NCBI RefSeq assembly: GCF_000369525.1
Contig: NZ_KB850072.1
Span: forward strand, 1,052,760-1,116,759
Reading direction: 5' to 3'
Source: Acinetobacter higginsii
GTDB lineage: Bacteria > Pseudomonadota > Gammaproteobacteria > Pseudomonadales > Moraxellaceae
DNA: 64,000 nucleotides
Positions within the stretch are counted from its first letter, which is position 1. Every line of letters begins with the position of its first letter. The position numbers and the translations under genes were made by a program. Positions 26,966 to 36,809 of the stretch are shown piece by piece. The notes beneath the pieces are model-generated. The model did no database searches. It was not told the origin of the DNA and worked only from the letters and a program-made list of their open reading frames with translations.

Positions 26966-28420
26966 ATGTCTATTTTAACAAAAGAAATTTGGGATCAAAA
27001 ATTATTTCGTGGTACATGGCAATCTGCCAAAAACGGTTATCAAGTGGTTGAAGTTGCGACTGGTGAGTCCTTAGGGCAGATTGGATATGCAGATACATCC
27101 GATGTGGTCGATGCAGCTCAGCAATCCAAGATTTCACAAAAGCAATGGTGGGCGCTTAGTTATCAAGAGCGTCAGGTAGTTTTTGAGCGCGCAGTTCAGA
27201 TCCTAACGGAGCATCAGGCTGAAATTATCGAGTGGCTGGTGAAAGAAAGTGGTTCGTTACAATTAAAAGCAGGTTTTGAGGTTAATATCTCGATACAGGT
27301 ATTAAAGCATTGTATTGGATTACCAGCAGCTGATCAGGGCACATTATTGCCAACTACGGCAGGTAAACTGAGTTTAGCCAAGCGAGTGCCTTTAGGTGTC
27401 GTTGGTGTGATTTCGCCGTTTAATTTTCCTTTATATCTTGCGCTACGTGCGGTTGCACCAGCCTTAGCGCTTGGAAATGCGGTGGTCTTGAAACCTGATG
27501 AACGCACTGCAGTCTGTAGCGGTTATGCAATTGCCCGTATTTTTGAATTGGCTGGTTTACCACAAGGACTATTACATGTACTGCCTGGTGGTGCTGAAGT
27601 GGGTGAGGCCCTGACCTTGGATAAAAATATTGCCAGTATCCAGTTTACTGGTTCAACCCATGTAGGTCGTATTGTGGGTGCCAATGCGGCTAAAACACTG
27701 AAAAAAGTATCGCTTGAGTTAGGTGGCAAAAACTCACTGATTGTTCTGGACGATGCCGATATTGAGCTTGCAGCAGAGAATATCGCGTGGGGTGCTTTTT
27801 TGCATTCGGGTCAAATCTGTATGACTTCTGGAAAAATCCTGATTCAGGAGAAGATTTATCCTCAAGTCAAACAACGTGTGCTTGAGAAGGTTAAAGATTT
27901 TGTGGTGGGTAATCCTTTGCAAAATGATGTCACGATTGGCCCACTGATTAATGCCAAGCAATCGCAACGGGTCGAACAGCTGGTTAAGGATGCAATTGCG
28001 CATGGTGCAAAACTAGAATTCGGTGGGCAGGCGAAAGGGGTTTTCTTTGAGCCAACGGTCTTAGCTGATGTAACACAAGACAATCCGATTTTTACAGAAG
28101 AGATTTTCGGTCCTGTTGCTGTTCTGATTCCTTTTAGCACCGATGAACAGGCAATTGAACTTGCAAATGATGGTGACTATGGGCTTTCAGCGGGGATTAT
28201 TACTGCAAATGTTGGGCGCGGCATGCAGCTTGGCCAACAATTGAATGTAGGTTTATTGCATATCAATGATCAAACCGTAAATGATGAAACAGTGAATCCT
28301 TTTGGCGGCTTTGGTGCATCAGGCAATGCTTCACGGATTGGTGGTCCTGCAAATGCGGATGAATTCACTCAATGGCAGTGGATGACTATTCAAGCGCAAG
28401 CGCCACATTATCCATTTTAA
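26966..28420 (+). CDS. Aromatic (benzaldehyde-type) aldehyde dehydrogenase
   Basis: A 484-residue NAD(P)-dependent aldehyde dehydrogenase. SPFNFPLYLALRAVAPAL, LELGGKNSLIVLDDAD (with the catalytic glutamate in SLELGG) and HSGQICMTSGK with the nucleophilic cysteine are present. The sequence style fits the benzaldehyde/vanillin dehydrogenase group. ATGs at 26963 and 26966 compete; GAGG at 26956-26959 is better spaced for 26966. It lies between the paa and pob genes and ends just before the convergent pobR, so it may make 4-hydroxybenzoate or a similar acid from an aldehyde. The exact substrate is not readable. Confidence 0.85.
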   Translation: MSILTKEIWDQKLFRGTWQSAKNGYQVVEVATGESLGQIGYADTSDVVDAAQQSKISQKQWWALSYQERQVVFERAVQILTEHQAEIIEWLVKESGSLQLKAGFEVNISIQVLKHCIGLPAADQGTLLPTTAGKLSLAKRVPLGVVGVISPFNFPLYLALRAVAPALALGNAVVLKPDERTAVCSGYAIARIFELAGLPQGLLHVLPGGAEVGEALTLDKNIASIQFTGSTHVGRIVGANAAKTLKKVSLELGGKNSLIVLDDADIELAAENIAWGAFLHSGQICMTSGKILIQEKIYPQVKQRVLEKVKDFVVGNPLQNDVTIGPLINAKQSQRVEQLVKDAIAHGAKLEFGGQAKGVFFEPTVLADVTQDNPIFTEEIFGPVAVLIPFSTDEQAIELANDGDYGLSAGIITANVGRGMQLGQQLNVGLLHINDQTVNDETVNPFGGFGASGNASRIGGPANADEFTQWQWMTIQAQAPHYPF

Positions 28421-28443
28421 GTAGGGTTAACAAACTCCTTGTG

Positions 28444-28471
28444 ATTTGTCCCTAAAACTTTAGGGACAAAT
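28444..28471. terminator. Symmetric hairpin between the aldehyde dehydrogenase gene and pobR
   Basis: Two 13-base arms, ATTTGTCCCTAAA and its complement, meet around AC, between two convergent genes. T tracts are short, so termination is likely but not classic. Its outer arms TTTGTCC/GGACAAA repeat those of the pobR-pobA operator. Confidence 0.55.
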
Positions 28472-28475
28472 GCTG

Positions 28476-29291
28476 CTAAATCACATTACGCAGTTCATTG
28501 GCGGTGTTGCGTAGTAGCGGTAAAATCTGTTGCACTAAATAATCCTCTTGTACACGATTGGTCTGTGACATGCAGTTTACAGCGGCAATCGCTTTTCCTT
28601 GAGCATTGATCACAGGTACTGCAATTGCGATGACACCGAGTTCATGTTCTTCTTTAGAGAGGCAATAATCTGCTTGTGAAATACCTTTCAGCACCTCAAA
28701 GAACTTATTTTCATCCGTTATTGTAAAAGGGGTTAAACGTTTTAAACCAAATCTTTTAATCCAGTCGTGTTGAGCTGTCTCTGATTGGGCAGCCAATAAG
28801 ACTTTCCCTGTTGACGTTGCGTGTGCAGGTAGACGATTGCCTAAATGCATGCCATAAGGGCTCACCCTGAGATTATCTTGTTGAGGCAGATAGCTACGGG
28901 CGATCGGCACCACCTCGTTATCATCTAAGACCACCAGGGAAAAGGTTAATGACGTTTGTGCAGATAAAAGATTAAGGAAGGATTGGGCAATTTTAGGCAA
29001 GTGTGCTGAACTTAAATAAGAACTTGAGAAACGTAACACACGATGGGTGAGCCAATAATAATGTTCATCTGTGTCTAAATAGCCTAAGTATTTTAAAGTT
29101 TTAAGATAACGCCGTGCTGCAGTTCGGCTAATTCCAGTCCGTTCAGCCACTTGAGTGACATTTAAACGTTGTCGATCAACCCCAAAAGCCTCCAGTAAAA
29201 CTAAACCCTTTGCTAAGCCTGCAATGTAGTCTTCCTGACGAATCTGTTCATGCGAATTGGGGTGTTCTAACACAGCATCAACCTTAACCAT
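28476..29291 (-). CDS. pobR: IclR-family activator PobR
   Basis: Activator of pobA that responds to 4-hydroxybenzoate. It has 271 residues: an N-terminal winged helix (about 25-85; VTQVAERTGISRTAARRYLKTL) and a C-terminal effector domain with HATSTGKVLLAA and a C-terminal NCMSQ region. It is divergent from pobA, the arrangement known from Acinetobacter baylyi. A clear palindrome lies between the two. The PcaU relative controls a different operon; the position next to pobA decides the name. Confidence 0.92.
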   Translation of the reverse strand: MVKVDAVLEHPNSHEQIRQEDYIAGLAKGLVLLEAFGVDRQRLNVTQVAERTGISRTAARRYLKTLKYLGYLDTDEHYYWLTHRVLRFSSSYLSSAHLPKIAQSFLNLLSAQTSLTFSLVVLDDNEVVPIARSYLPQQDNLRVSPYGMHLGNRLPAHATSTGKVLLAAQSETAQHDWIKRFGLKRLTPFTITDENKFFEVLKGISQADYCLSKEEHELGVIAIAVPVINAQGKAIAAVNCMSQTNRVQEDYLVQQILPLLRNTANELRNVI

Positions 29292-29316
29292 GCTTCCATT
29301 CCTGTTATTGTGATGT

Positions 29317-29337
29317 TTTGTCCGCTATTCGGACAAA
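29317..29337. promoter_or_regulatory. PobR operator (8-bp inverted repeat)
   Basis: TTTGTCCG (29317-29324) and CGGACAAA (29330-29337) form a perfect inverted repeat around five bases, between pobR and pobA. PobR and PcaU are known to bind an inverted pair of about 10-bp repeats, with a third copy in direct orientation for PcaU. A weak third copy here is AATCGGTTCT (29347-29356), exactly 20 bp after the second arm. Confidence 0.75.
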
Positions 29338-29403
29338 TGAAATGATAATCGGTTCTTTTCGACTTGGCTATATCGTGTACACAACTTAAAAGCAGTAAGT
29401 TAA

Positions 29404-30642
<1,239 letters not shown>

Positions 30643-30664
30643 GTCGGTTCTGTAAAGCAAATAA

Positions 30665-30698
30665 AAAAGGCCTGTCTAATCAGTTAGACAGGCCTTTT
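30665..30698. terminator. Bidirectional terminator between pobA and the ABC1 kinase gene
   Basis: Arms of 15 bp (30665-30679 and 30684-30698) around TCAG. A runs precede and T runs end the hairpin, so it serves both convergent genes. Confidence 0.9.
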
Positions 30699-30716
30699 AA
30701 ATACAGCATAGGTAAG

Positions 30717-32093
30717 TTATTCAGCAAACTGCGGAATCATTTTCCGTACATTGGTTTTCGCATCAATCACGGTCATAAAAGTATAAGCACCAATAAATTT
30801 ACGGCTAATGAACATAAACTCTTTAGGTGGAACCGAGAAATAGCGTGAAGCCATCGATTGACCAGCCTGTTGCATCACTCGATTATGCAATTGGCTCTTT
30901 TTCCAGTCATAACGGTCCTGATCATCCATAATACCAGCTGGCATATCAGGATTGTTACTCGGGCAGCTAAATGCTTCTGTTGCAATCAGGAAAACATCTG
31001 CCATACCTGGTTTAACATTTTCAGGCATGGCATCAAAGAATTCATAACCTGTCATGGCTTTGACCATGGCATTCTTATCATGGTCATAACCCGCATGGAT
31101 CAGATTGCGTGCAACCGTGAGCAAGTTATTGTCGAATTGTCGAATCGCACCAAAATCGAGGAGCACGATTTTATCTTTAACGTCATCACCATTACCTAAA
31201 CGAACCAAGTAATTACCAAAGTTCGGGTCGGTCTGCATTTCACCCCATTCAAATAGCTCACGTACCGCAATTTCTAAAGACGCTTCACCGAGTTGGTTGC
31301 GACGCTCTTGGGGCAGGGAAAGCATCACTGGACTATTGACTGGTACGCCACGCTCAAAGGTCATACACAACACTTTTTCAGCGCAAAATTCCTCAATAAT
31401 TTCAGGTACTACATAACGCGGATCATCTTTCAAGCGTTCAGCAAAACGACGTGTGGTTGCCGCCTCAATGCCATAATCGACTTCACGATGCATCATCTCA
31501 CGAACTTCATCGAACCACTGATCAAACTCACGGGTTTGAGGCACCATACGTGTCAGTTTCAGCATGTTCTTAAACAGATTCATGTCAGAATCAATGGCTT
31601 CAGCAACACCAGGATACTGTATTTTTAGGACCAGCTCTAAACCATCTGACTTACGTGTAGCACGATGTACTTGAGCAAGTGATGCTGTTCCAATTGGCTC
31701 ATGATCAATCGTAAGTTCATCGAGTTTAGAGCCCAATTGATCTTGTAAGTGCGTTTTAATTGCAGGCCAAGCCAGTGCAACGGTTTGGTTGTTGAGGGTA
31801 TTTAATGCTTGTGTGATTTCTTCAGGTAAAAAATGTTCACCGTATAAAGCCATCATTTGTCCAATCTTAACAATTGAACCTTTTAATTTACCAATTTCAG
31901 AAACTAAATAGTGTGCCTGCTCAGCCATGGCCTTTTTTCGTTTCTTCTCTTTTTCTTCTTCGCTCGAGAATATAGAAGTGGCACTTGCTGTCGCCCAGCG
32001 TGTTCCAGCAAGTAGAGAAGCTTTTGCAATAGATAAGCGACGATCCACCGATGAGGTTTTTAGATTCTTAAGCTTATCGTTCTGATCTGACAT
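30717..32093 (-). CDS. ABC1/UbiB-family atypical protein kinase-like protein
   Basis: A 458-residue member of the ABC1 (ADCK/UbiB) family. It has the family KxGQ motif in GSIVKIGQMMAL (about residues 74-85), the substitute glycine-rich loop region EPIGTASLAQVHRA, and the metal-binding DFG in VLLDFGAIRQF. UbiB relatives support coenzyme Q synthesis or lipid handling. It lacks obvious C-terminal transmembrane helices and is not in a ubi operon, so it is probably a second ABC1 protein. It stands alone; substrate unknown. Confidence 0.82.
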   Translation of the reverse strand: MSDQNDKLKNLKTSSVDRRLSIAKASLLAGTRWATASATSIFSSEEEKEKKRKKAMAEQAHYLVSEIGKLKGSIVKIGQMMALYGEHFLPEEITQALNTLNNQTVALAWPAIKTHLQDQLGSKLDELTIDHEPIGTASLAQVHRATRKSDGLELVLKIQYPGVAEAIDSDMNLFKNMLKLTRMVPQTREFDQWFDEVREMMHREVDYGIEAATTRRFAERLKDDPRYVVPEIIEEFCAEKVLCMTFERGVPVNSPVMLSLPQERRNQLGEASLEIAVRELFEWGEMQTDPNFGNYLVRLGNGDDVKDKIVLLDFGAIRQFDNNLLTVARNLIHAGYDHDKNAMVKAMTGYEFFDAMPENVKPGMADVFLIATEAFSCPSNNPDMPAGIMDDQDRYDWKKSQLHNRVMQQAGQSMASRYFSVPPKEFMFISRKFIGAYTFMTVIDAKTNVRKMIPQFAE

Positions 32094-32232
32094 GAAAGAA
32101 AAGTCCTATGCTGAAATCGGAGGGTTGAAAGCCGAGACTTGAATTGTAGCGGATATTACCGCTTTTGAACGTATTAAAATAGTTCAATCTCTTGAATTAT
32201 CAGTCTAAATTTGTGCAATAGGGTATCTTCAT

Positions 32233-32675
32233 AAAAATAGCCTAAGTAGAAATTTGCTATTTACTATACAAATGTTCTAAATTTTAAACTGAATCTTAAG
32301 TGAAGATTTCCTCATCAACGCAGCACGATTGCTGTGAATATGTTTCACTAGCATCTGTTTTACTTGACTGTGGTGAAACCCAACTGCATACGCTTTAACG
32401 ATAATAATACTTGGCAGCGTAAAGAAAAAATACTTGGTGTCGTCTAAAGTCGCATCTTTGAAAACGCCTTCTTTAACAAGTATCTCTCTGAGAAATTGTT
32501 TTTCAGCTTGTACTGTGCTGGATGATTCATCATCCCAATAATTCTGACGCATCGCCATCAAATTATTATGCTTATAACTCATATAACCATTGAGCCTGTT
32601 TATTTCACCGTTAGCCAATATATGAGGTTGTTAGAGTATTTATCAAGAATAGATTTATATCAAAAATAGCCTAAG
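32233..32675. repeat. Perfect 14-bp direct repeat flanking an orphan ORF
   Basis: AAAAATAGCCTAAG occurs at 32233-32246 and 32662-32675, 429 bases apart. Nearby AAATTT follows both copies. The repeats bracket the orphan ORF at 32277-32582 and its upstream region. No transposase or terminal inverted repeat is present. Confidence 0.7.
32277..32582 (-). CDS. Hypothetical protein, unknown family
   Basis: I do not recognise this gene. From ATG 32582 it encodes 101 residues; a TTG 12 codons upstream gives 113. It starts MSYKHNNLMAMRQNYWDDES, has a short hydrophobic stretch FFFTLPSIIIVKAYAVGF (about residues 56-73), and then a basic C-terminus (VKQMLVKHIHSNRAALMRKSSLK). It lies alone between the ABC1 kinase gene and ybaK and is flanked by a 14-bp direct repeat. 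No clear ribosome site is seen, so coding is only probable. Confidence 0.45.
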   Translation of the reverse strand: MSYKHNNLMAMRQNYWDDESSSTVQAEKQFLREILVKEGVFKDATLDDTKYFFFTLPSIIIVKAYAVGFHHSQVKQMLVKHIHSNRAALMRKSSLKIQFKI

Positions 32676-32747
32676 CAAATTTAAACGTTTATTTAAAAAT
32701 GCTACACTTATCACACGACCAACATTAGACAAAAATACAGAATTGTT

Positions 32748-33212
32748 ATGACACCTGCTTGTAAACTATTGGAAAAAAATAAAATACAATTTTCTATTCA
32801 TGAATATGAACATGATGTGAATGCAAAAAGTTTCGGGTTAGAAGCTGCAGAAAAACTCAACTTAAAGGTGGAAGAAGTTTTTAAAACCTTAATGGTGACC
32901 GATGAAAAGAATTATTTCATTGCAATCTTACCTGTGCACCATCAACTTAATCTAAAAAAAGTGGCGACAGCAGTAGGCTGTAAGAAACTACAAATGGCCA
33001 ATCCTAAAGATGCGGAGCGCTTGACCGGTTATCTTGTCGGGGGGATTAGTCCATTAGGACAAAAAAAACGTCTAAAGACGGTCATTGATGCGACGGCGAA
33101 AACATTCAATAAAATTTATGTCAGTGGTGGGAAACGGGGATTGGATATTGGTCTTAATCCACAGGACCTCGCAAAATTACTGAGTGCTGATTTTTTTGAT
33201 GTTTTAGACTAG
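32748..33212 (+). CDS. ybaK: Cys-tRNA(Pro)/Cys-tRNA(Cys) deacylase YbaK
   Basis: Editing protein that hydrolyses misacylated Cys-tRNA(Pro). The 154-residue length is right for YbaK. Family marks are [17 protein letters not shown] with the key lysine, and [20 protein letters not shown] with the GxxxP motif. It is a single-gene unit upstream of the siderophore promoter region. Confidence 0.92.
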   Translation: MTPACKLLEKNKIQFSIHEYEHDVNAKSFGLEAAEKLNLKVEEVFKTLMVTDEKNYFIAILPVHHQLNLKKVATAVGCKKLQMANPKDAERLTGYLVGGISPLGQKKRLKTVIDATAKTFNKIYVSGGKRGLDIGLNPQDLAKLLSADFFDVLD

Positions 33213-33315
33213 AAAAATAATTTTTACAGACAATGTTTTTTATAAATTATTGTTATATCTAATTTTTTAAGAATCTACAAAAGCAATTAGCAATTAAAAA
33301 GTTATCATTTTATTT

Positions 33316-33334
33316 AATGAGAATTATTATTATC
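33316..33334. promoter_or_regulatory. Distal Fur-box-like site
   Basis: AATGAGAATTATTATTATC matches 13 of 19 positions of the consensus GATAATGATAATCATTATC as counted by eye. It lies about 95 bases upstream of the stronger site. Confidence 0.5.
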
Positions 33335-33428
33335 TTTTTGTATCTTTATTAAGCTAAATTAATATTTAAAACAAATTAATTCAATAAATTAGATCGCATT
33401 TTTCAGGTTCTTTTATGGAATTGAAATA

Positions 33429-33450
33429 GTAAATGATAATAATTATCATT
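33429..33450. promoter_or_regulatory. Fur box of the siderophore locus
   Basis: AATGATAAT-A-ATTATCATT (33432-33450) is a perfect 9-1-9 inverted repeat. The 19-mer at 33429-33447 matches 16 of 19 positions of the classical Fur consensus. Confidence 0.85.
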
Positions 33451-33550
33451 AGTTCTATCTTAATCGCAAACTCCCTTGTGCTTAAGATGTGTTTCAGGCC
33501 TAAAACATTTCGAAAAACAAATTAACTCTCTTGAAAGAGGATACCGTCAG

Positions 33551-35335
33551 ATGCAATCACTTGCCAATCGGTTGGCGATGCAACATTTCGTCAATGCATA
33601 TACGCAAGAAACTGGCAAAGGTCACTTGCTAGATAACAGTCAGCAAAGTCCACAACAACAAGCGTTTAGCCAAGGTTTGACGCTGTTATCAATCCCTATC
33701 CATTCTATTCAAGCGCAATGTAATTTCCCTTTATCTTATGTCAGTCGAGTCGGGCGACATCGTTTAGCAGATCTTCCACAAATTATTATCCATGGACAAG
33801 TCAAACCATTTAGTACTGTTGCAATTGTCGGGTTATTGCTTGAGGAACTGGTTTTTGAGTCATCTATTCCATTAGATGCAGCTTCTTTGTTGGAGAAGTG
33901 GATTCAAAGCCGTGATGCATTACAACAGTTTTTAGCGCAGCGCGAAGCTGATTTCGACGACTTGGTAAAAGCAGGCCAGAATTTTATTGAAACCGAACAG
34001 GCACTGATTCTAGGGCATAGCATGCATCCAGCGCCAAAAAGTAGAACAGGTTTTGTACATGAAGACTGGTTAAAGTTTTCACCTGAACATAAAGGCAAGA
34101 CGCAACTACATTATTGGCTGGTTCATCAGGACTATATCTCAGAAGGCAGCGCTACGGATGAAAGTATTTCAGCTCAATTAAAAACAGCGTTACAGTGGTA
34201 TTTGTCTGAAAATGATCTCAATCTGCTCAAGACCCACACAGCATATAAATTACTCCCATTACATCCTTGGCAAGCCCGCTATTTGCAAAGTAAGCCTTGG
34301 TTTGAACGTTTAAAACAAACGGGACAGTTAATTGATGTTGGCTTACGAGGCTGGCAATTTTCTCCAACCACTTCGATCCGAACACTGGCGAGTTTTAATG
34401 CGCCGTGGATGGTAAAACCATCGCTTTCGGTGATGATTACCAACTCTATTCGAGTCAATTTAGCGAAAGAATGCCACCGTGGTGAACTCACTCATCGTCT
34501 ATGGCACAGTGAATTTGGTCAGAATATTTTAAAGCATTGCCCAAGCTTAAAAGCAGTGAATGATCCAGCATGGATTGCTTTGAAAATTGATGATGAGGTG
34601 GTGAACGAAAGTATCTGTATTTTCCGCGATCAGCCATTCCATCCTCAACAGCAAGTCACTTGTATTGCATCCTTATGTCAGGATCATCCAAATAAACCTC
34701 TAAATCGTTTTAATGCTTTATTCGCAAAAATTGCAAAAGCACATCATGAAACCGATTTCTCAGAAATTGCTTTGGATTGGTTTAATCGTTTCCTTGAAGT
34801 CAGTTTGCAACCGTTGATGTATGTCTATCATCGCCATGGCATGGCATTTGAATCACATCAGCAAAATGTGCTGTTGGAGTTAGAAAATCATTTCCCAAAA
34901 AGCTTATGGCTACGTGATAACCAAGGTTTTTATTATATCGAAGAGTTTGCAATCGAAATTCTGCAAGCGCTGCCTGAGCTGAAAGAAAAAGCGTTTGCCG
35001 TCGGGCCTAAAGATTTCGTGGATGAACGTTTTAGTTATTATTTCTTTGGCAATACCTTGTTCGGCATTATCAATGCGATTGGCGCAACAGGCTATATTAC
35101 TGAAGATGAATTACTTGGGCATCTAACAAGTTTCTTGCAGGAACAATTACAGCAATATCCAGACAGTACCTTATTACAGGGATTATTGTTCAATGCAACC
35201 TTGCCTTATAAAGGTAATTTGCTCACACGTTTACATGAATTAGATGAGCTGATTGCGCCTGTCGAGAACCAATCTGTCTATGTCGAACTGCCAAATCCGC
35301 TGCGTATTTCACAGAAGGATGTCAGTTATGCTTGA
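33551..35335 (+). CDS. acbA: NIS siderophore synthetase AcbA (IucA/IucC family)
   Basis: ATP-dependent synthetase that joins an N-hydroxy-N-acyl diamine to citrate. The 594-residue protein starts MQSLANRLAMQHF at ATG 33551 after AGAGG. IucA/IucC family marks are GHSMHPAPKSRTG, LPLHPWQARYL, the SPTTSIRTL adenylate region, and HGMAFESHQQNVLLEL. It is first in acbABCD-actBCAD, in the order I recall for the acinetoferrin locus of A. haemolyticus, and lies behind a Fur box. It overlaps acbB by 8 bases. Either AcbA or AcbC does the first condensation. Confidence 0.9.
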   Translation: MQSLANRLAMQHFVNAYTQETGKGHLLDNSQQSPQQQAFSQGLTLLSIPIHSIQAQCNFPLSYVSRVGRHRLADLPQIIIHGQVKPFSTVAIVGLLLEELVFESSIPLDAASLLEKWIQSRDALQQFLAQREADFDDLVKAGQNFIETEQALILGHSMHPAPKSRTGFVHEDWLKFSPEHKGKTQLHYWLVHQDYISEGSATDESISAQLKTALQWYLSENDLNLLKTHTAYKLLPLHPWQARYLQSKPWFERLKQTGQLIDVGLRGWQFSPTTSIRTLASFNAPWMVKPSLSVMITNSIRVNLAKECHRGELTHRLWHSEFGQNILKHCPSLKAVNDPAWIALKIDDEVVNESICIFRDQPFHPQQQVTCIASLCQDHPNKPLNRFNALFAKIAKAHHETDFSEIALDWFNRFLEVSLQPLMYVYHRHGMAFESHQQNVLLELENHFPKSLWLRDNQGFYYIEEFAIEILQALPELKEKAFAVGPKDFVDERFSYYFFGNTLFGIINAIGATGYITEDELLGHLTSFLQEQLQQYPDSTLLQGLLFNATLPYKGNLLTRLHELDELIAPVENQSVYVELPNPLRISQKDVSYA

Positions 35336-36809
35336 TTTTATTGGAATTGGTCTAGGGCCATTTAATCTGAGTCTGGCCAGCCTGCTGCATAATAAAAGCA
35401 CACTGAACTATGCAATTTTTGAGCAGAAAGCCCAGTTTGACTGGCATGCAGGAATGCAGTTACCCAATACGGTATTGCAAGTGCCGTTCATGGCGGATCT
35501 GGTCTCAATGGTTGATCCAACCAGCCCATTTAGCTTTTTGAATTATCTGCGCCATCAGCAACGTTTATATAAATTTTACTTTTTAGAACAACCGCATATT
35601 CCACGTTGTGAGTATAACCATTACTGTCAATGGGTTGCAGAACAACTTGATTGTATCGAATATCAATCTCGTGTTTTGAAGATCGAACCTCAAACCATTG
35701 GCTTTAAAGTTGTGGTGGAATCGGAGGGTGTTCAGCACAGTTATTTATGCCGTCATCTGGTTATCGGAAGCGGTAATGTGCCTTACTTGCCTGAATGCTT
35801 GGCCAAAGTGCAGCAACAGCAACCACAAAAATGTCTGCATTCTGCACAATATATGACGCATGCCGATACAGATTTACACGGCGATGTTGTGGTACTTGGT
35901 TCAGGACAATCCGCAGCCGAAGTCTTTATTGATCTGTTTGATGAGCAGCAAGATACAGCCAATCATCAGTTCGACCTACACTGGTTTACTCGTTCTCAGG
36001 GCTTCTTTCCAATGGAATATGCACCATTGGGGCTGGAACATTTTAGCCCAGACTATGCACAGCATTTTTATGCTTTGCCAGCTGAAAAGAAAGAGCAACA
36101 ATTGCAGCAGCAGTCTTTGTTATACAAGGGCATTAGTGCAAAGACCATCCGTGAAATCTATCAAAAACTTTATCACCGTAGCATTGCGGGTCAAAGTTTG
36201 CAGACACATTTACATAGCCAATGTGATTTGAAAGATGTAGAAGTCTTAGATACGCAAAAAATTCGACTGCATTTCCAACATCGTGCCACGACACAGGCTT
36301 TCCATTTAGATTGTGATTTCCTGGTTGCTGCAACAGGTTACTTTACCCCTGATTTTGGTTTTATGCAGTTGCTGAAACCTTATATTGAATTTGATCATAA
36401 ACAGCGTTGGCAAATCACTGAAGACTATCGTGTTGTACATCATCTAAATGGTCATATTTTTGTCCAGAATCAGGAAATGCATAGCCATGGGGTCGGTACA
36501 CCAGACTTAGGGCTTGGCGCTTATCGTGCAGCGACGATTATTAACCAGTTGCTTGGTGAGTCGCTTTATGAACTCGATCAGCAGGCGCAGACCTTCCAGC
36601 ATTTTGAGCTCAATCAGAATCCTAAAATCCAAATGGCAGATGACCAAGCACTTTCAGTCGAGGGTGTTTCTGAAAAAGCTGTGAGCCAAAACCAGTCTAT
36701 TTTAAAGAAAACAGAACAGAGCACGATTACAACGCATGCAGGTAGTCGTTGTGCAAATACACGTACACAAACTGTGTCTGTACATTCAACTTATGAGAAA
36801 TTGATATGA
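35328..36809 (+). CDS. acbB: Diamine N-monooxygenase AcbB (IucD/SidA family)
   Basis: FAD/NADPH-dependent N-hydroxylase of the siderophore diamine (1,3-diaminopropane if the product is acinetoferrin). It starts MLDFIGIGLGPFNLSLASLL with the FAD motif GxGPxN; GSGQSAAEVFIDLF is the NADPH motif, and ATGYFTPDF and GLGAYRAATIINQLL are family marks. ATG 35328 is favoured by AAGGA at 35315-35319. At 493 residues it is longer than IucD (about 440): the last 65 or so residues are polar, Ser/Thr/Gln-rich and without a recognisable fold. It overlaps acbC by 4 bases. Confidence 0.9.
   Translation: MLDFIGIGLGPFNLSLASLLHNKSTLNYAIFEQKAQFDWHAGMQLPNTVLQVPFMADLVSMVDPTSPFSFLNYLRHQQRLYKFYFLEQPHIPRCEYNHYCQWVAEQLDCIEYQSRVLKIEPQTIGFKVVVESEGVQHSYLCRHLVIGSGNVPYLPECLAKVQQQQPQKCLHSAQYMTHADTDLHGDVVVLGSGQSAAEVFIDLFDEQQDTANHQFDLHWFTRSQGFFPMEYAPLGLEHFSPDYAQHFYALPAEKKEQQLQQQSLLYKGISAKTIREIYQKLYHRSIAGQSLQTHLHSQCDLKDVEVLDTQKIRLHFQHRATTQAFHLDCDFLVAATGYFTPDFGFMQLLKPYIEFDHKQRWQITEDYRVVHHLNGHIFVQNQEMHSHGVGTPDLGLGAYRAATIINQLLGESLYELDQQAQTFQHFELNQNPKIQMADDQALSVEGVSEKAVSQNQSILKKTEQSTITTHAGSRCANTRTQTVSVHSTYEKLI

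Larger units (their letters stand above)
33213..33550. promoter_or_regulatory. Control region of the siderophore locus (338 bases)
   Basis: An AT-rich, gene-free stretch between ybaK and acbA. It contains two Fur-box-like sequences (33316-33334 and 33429-33450). A GATAAT inside the second (33435-33440) could be the -10 element, so Fur binding would block polymerase. No other structure was found. Confidence 0.7.

Noticed and set aside
30858..31628. Open frames opposite the ABC1 kinase gene
   Set aside because: Antisense shadows of a conserved gene, without start signals or domains.
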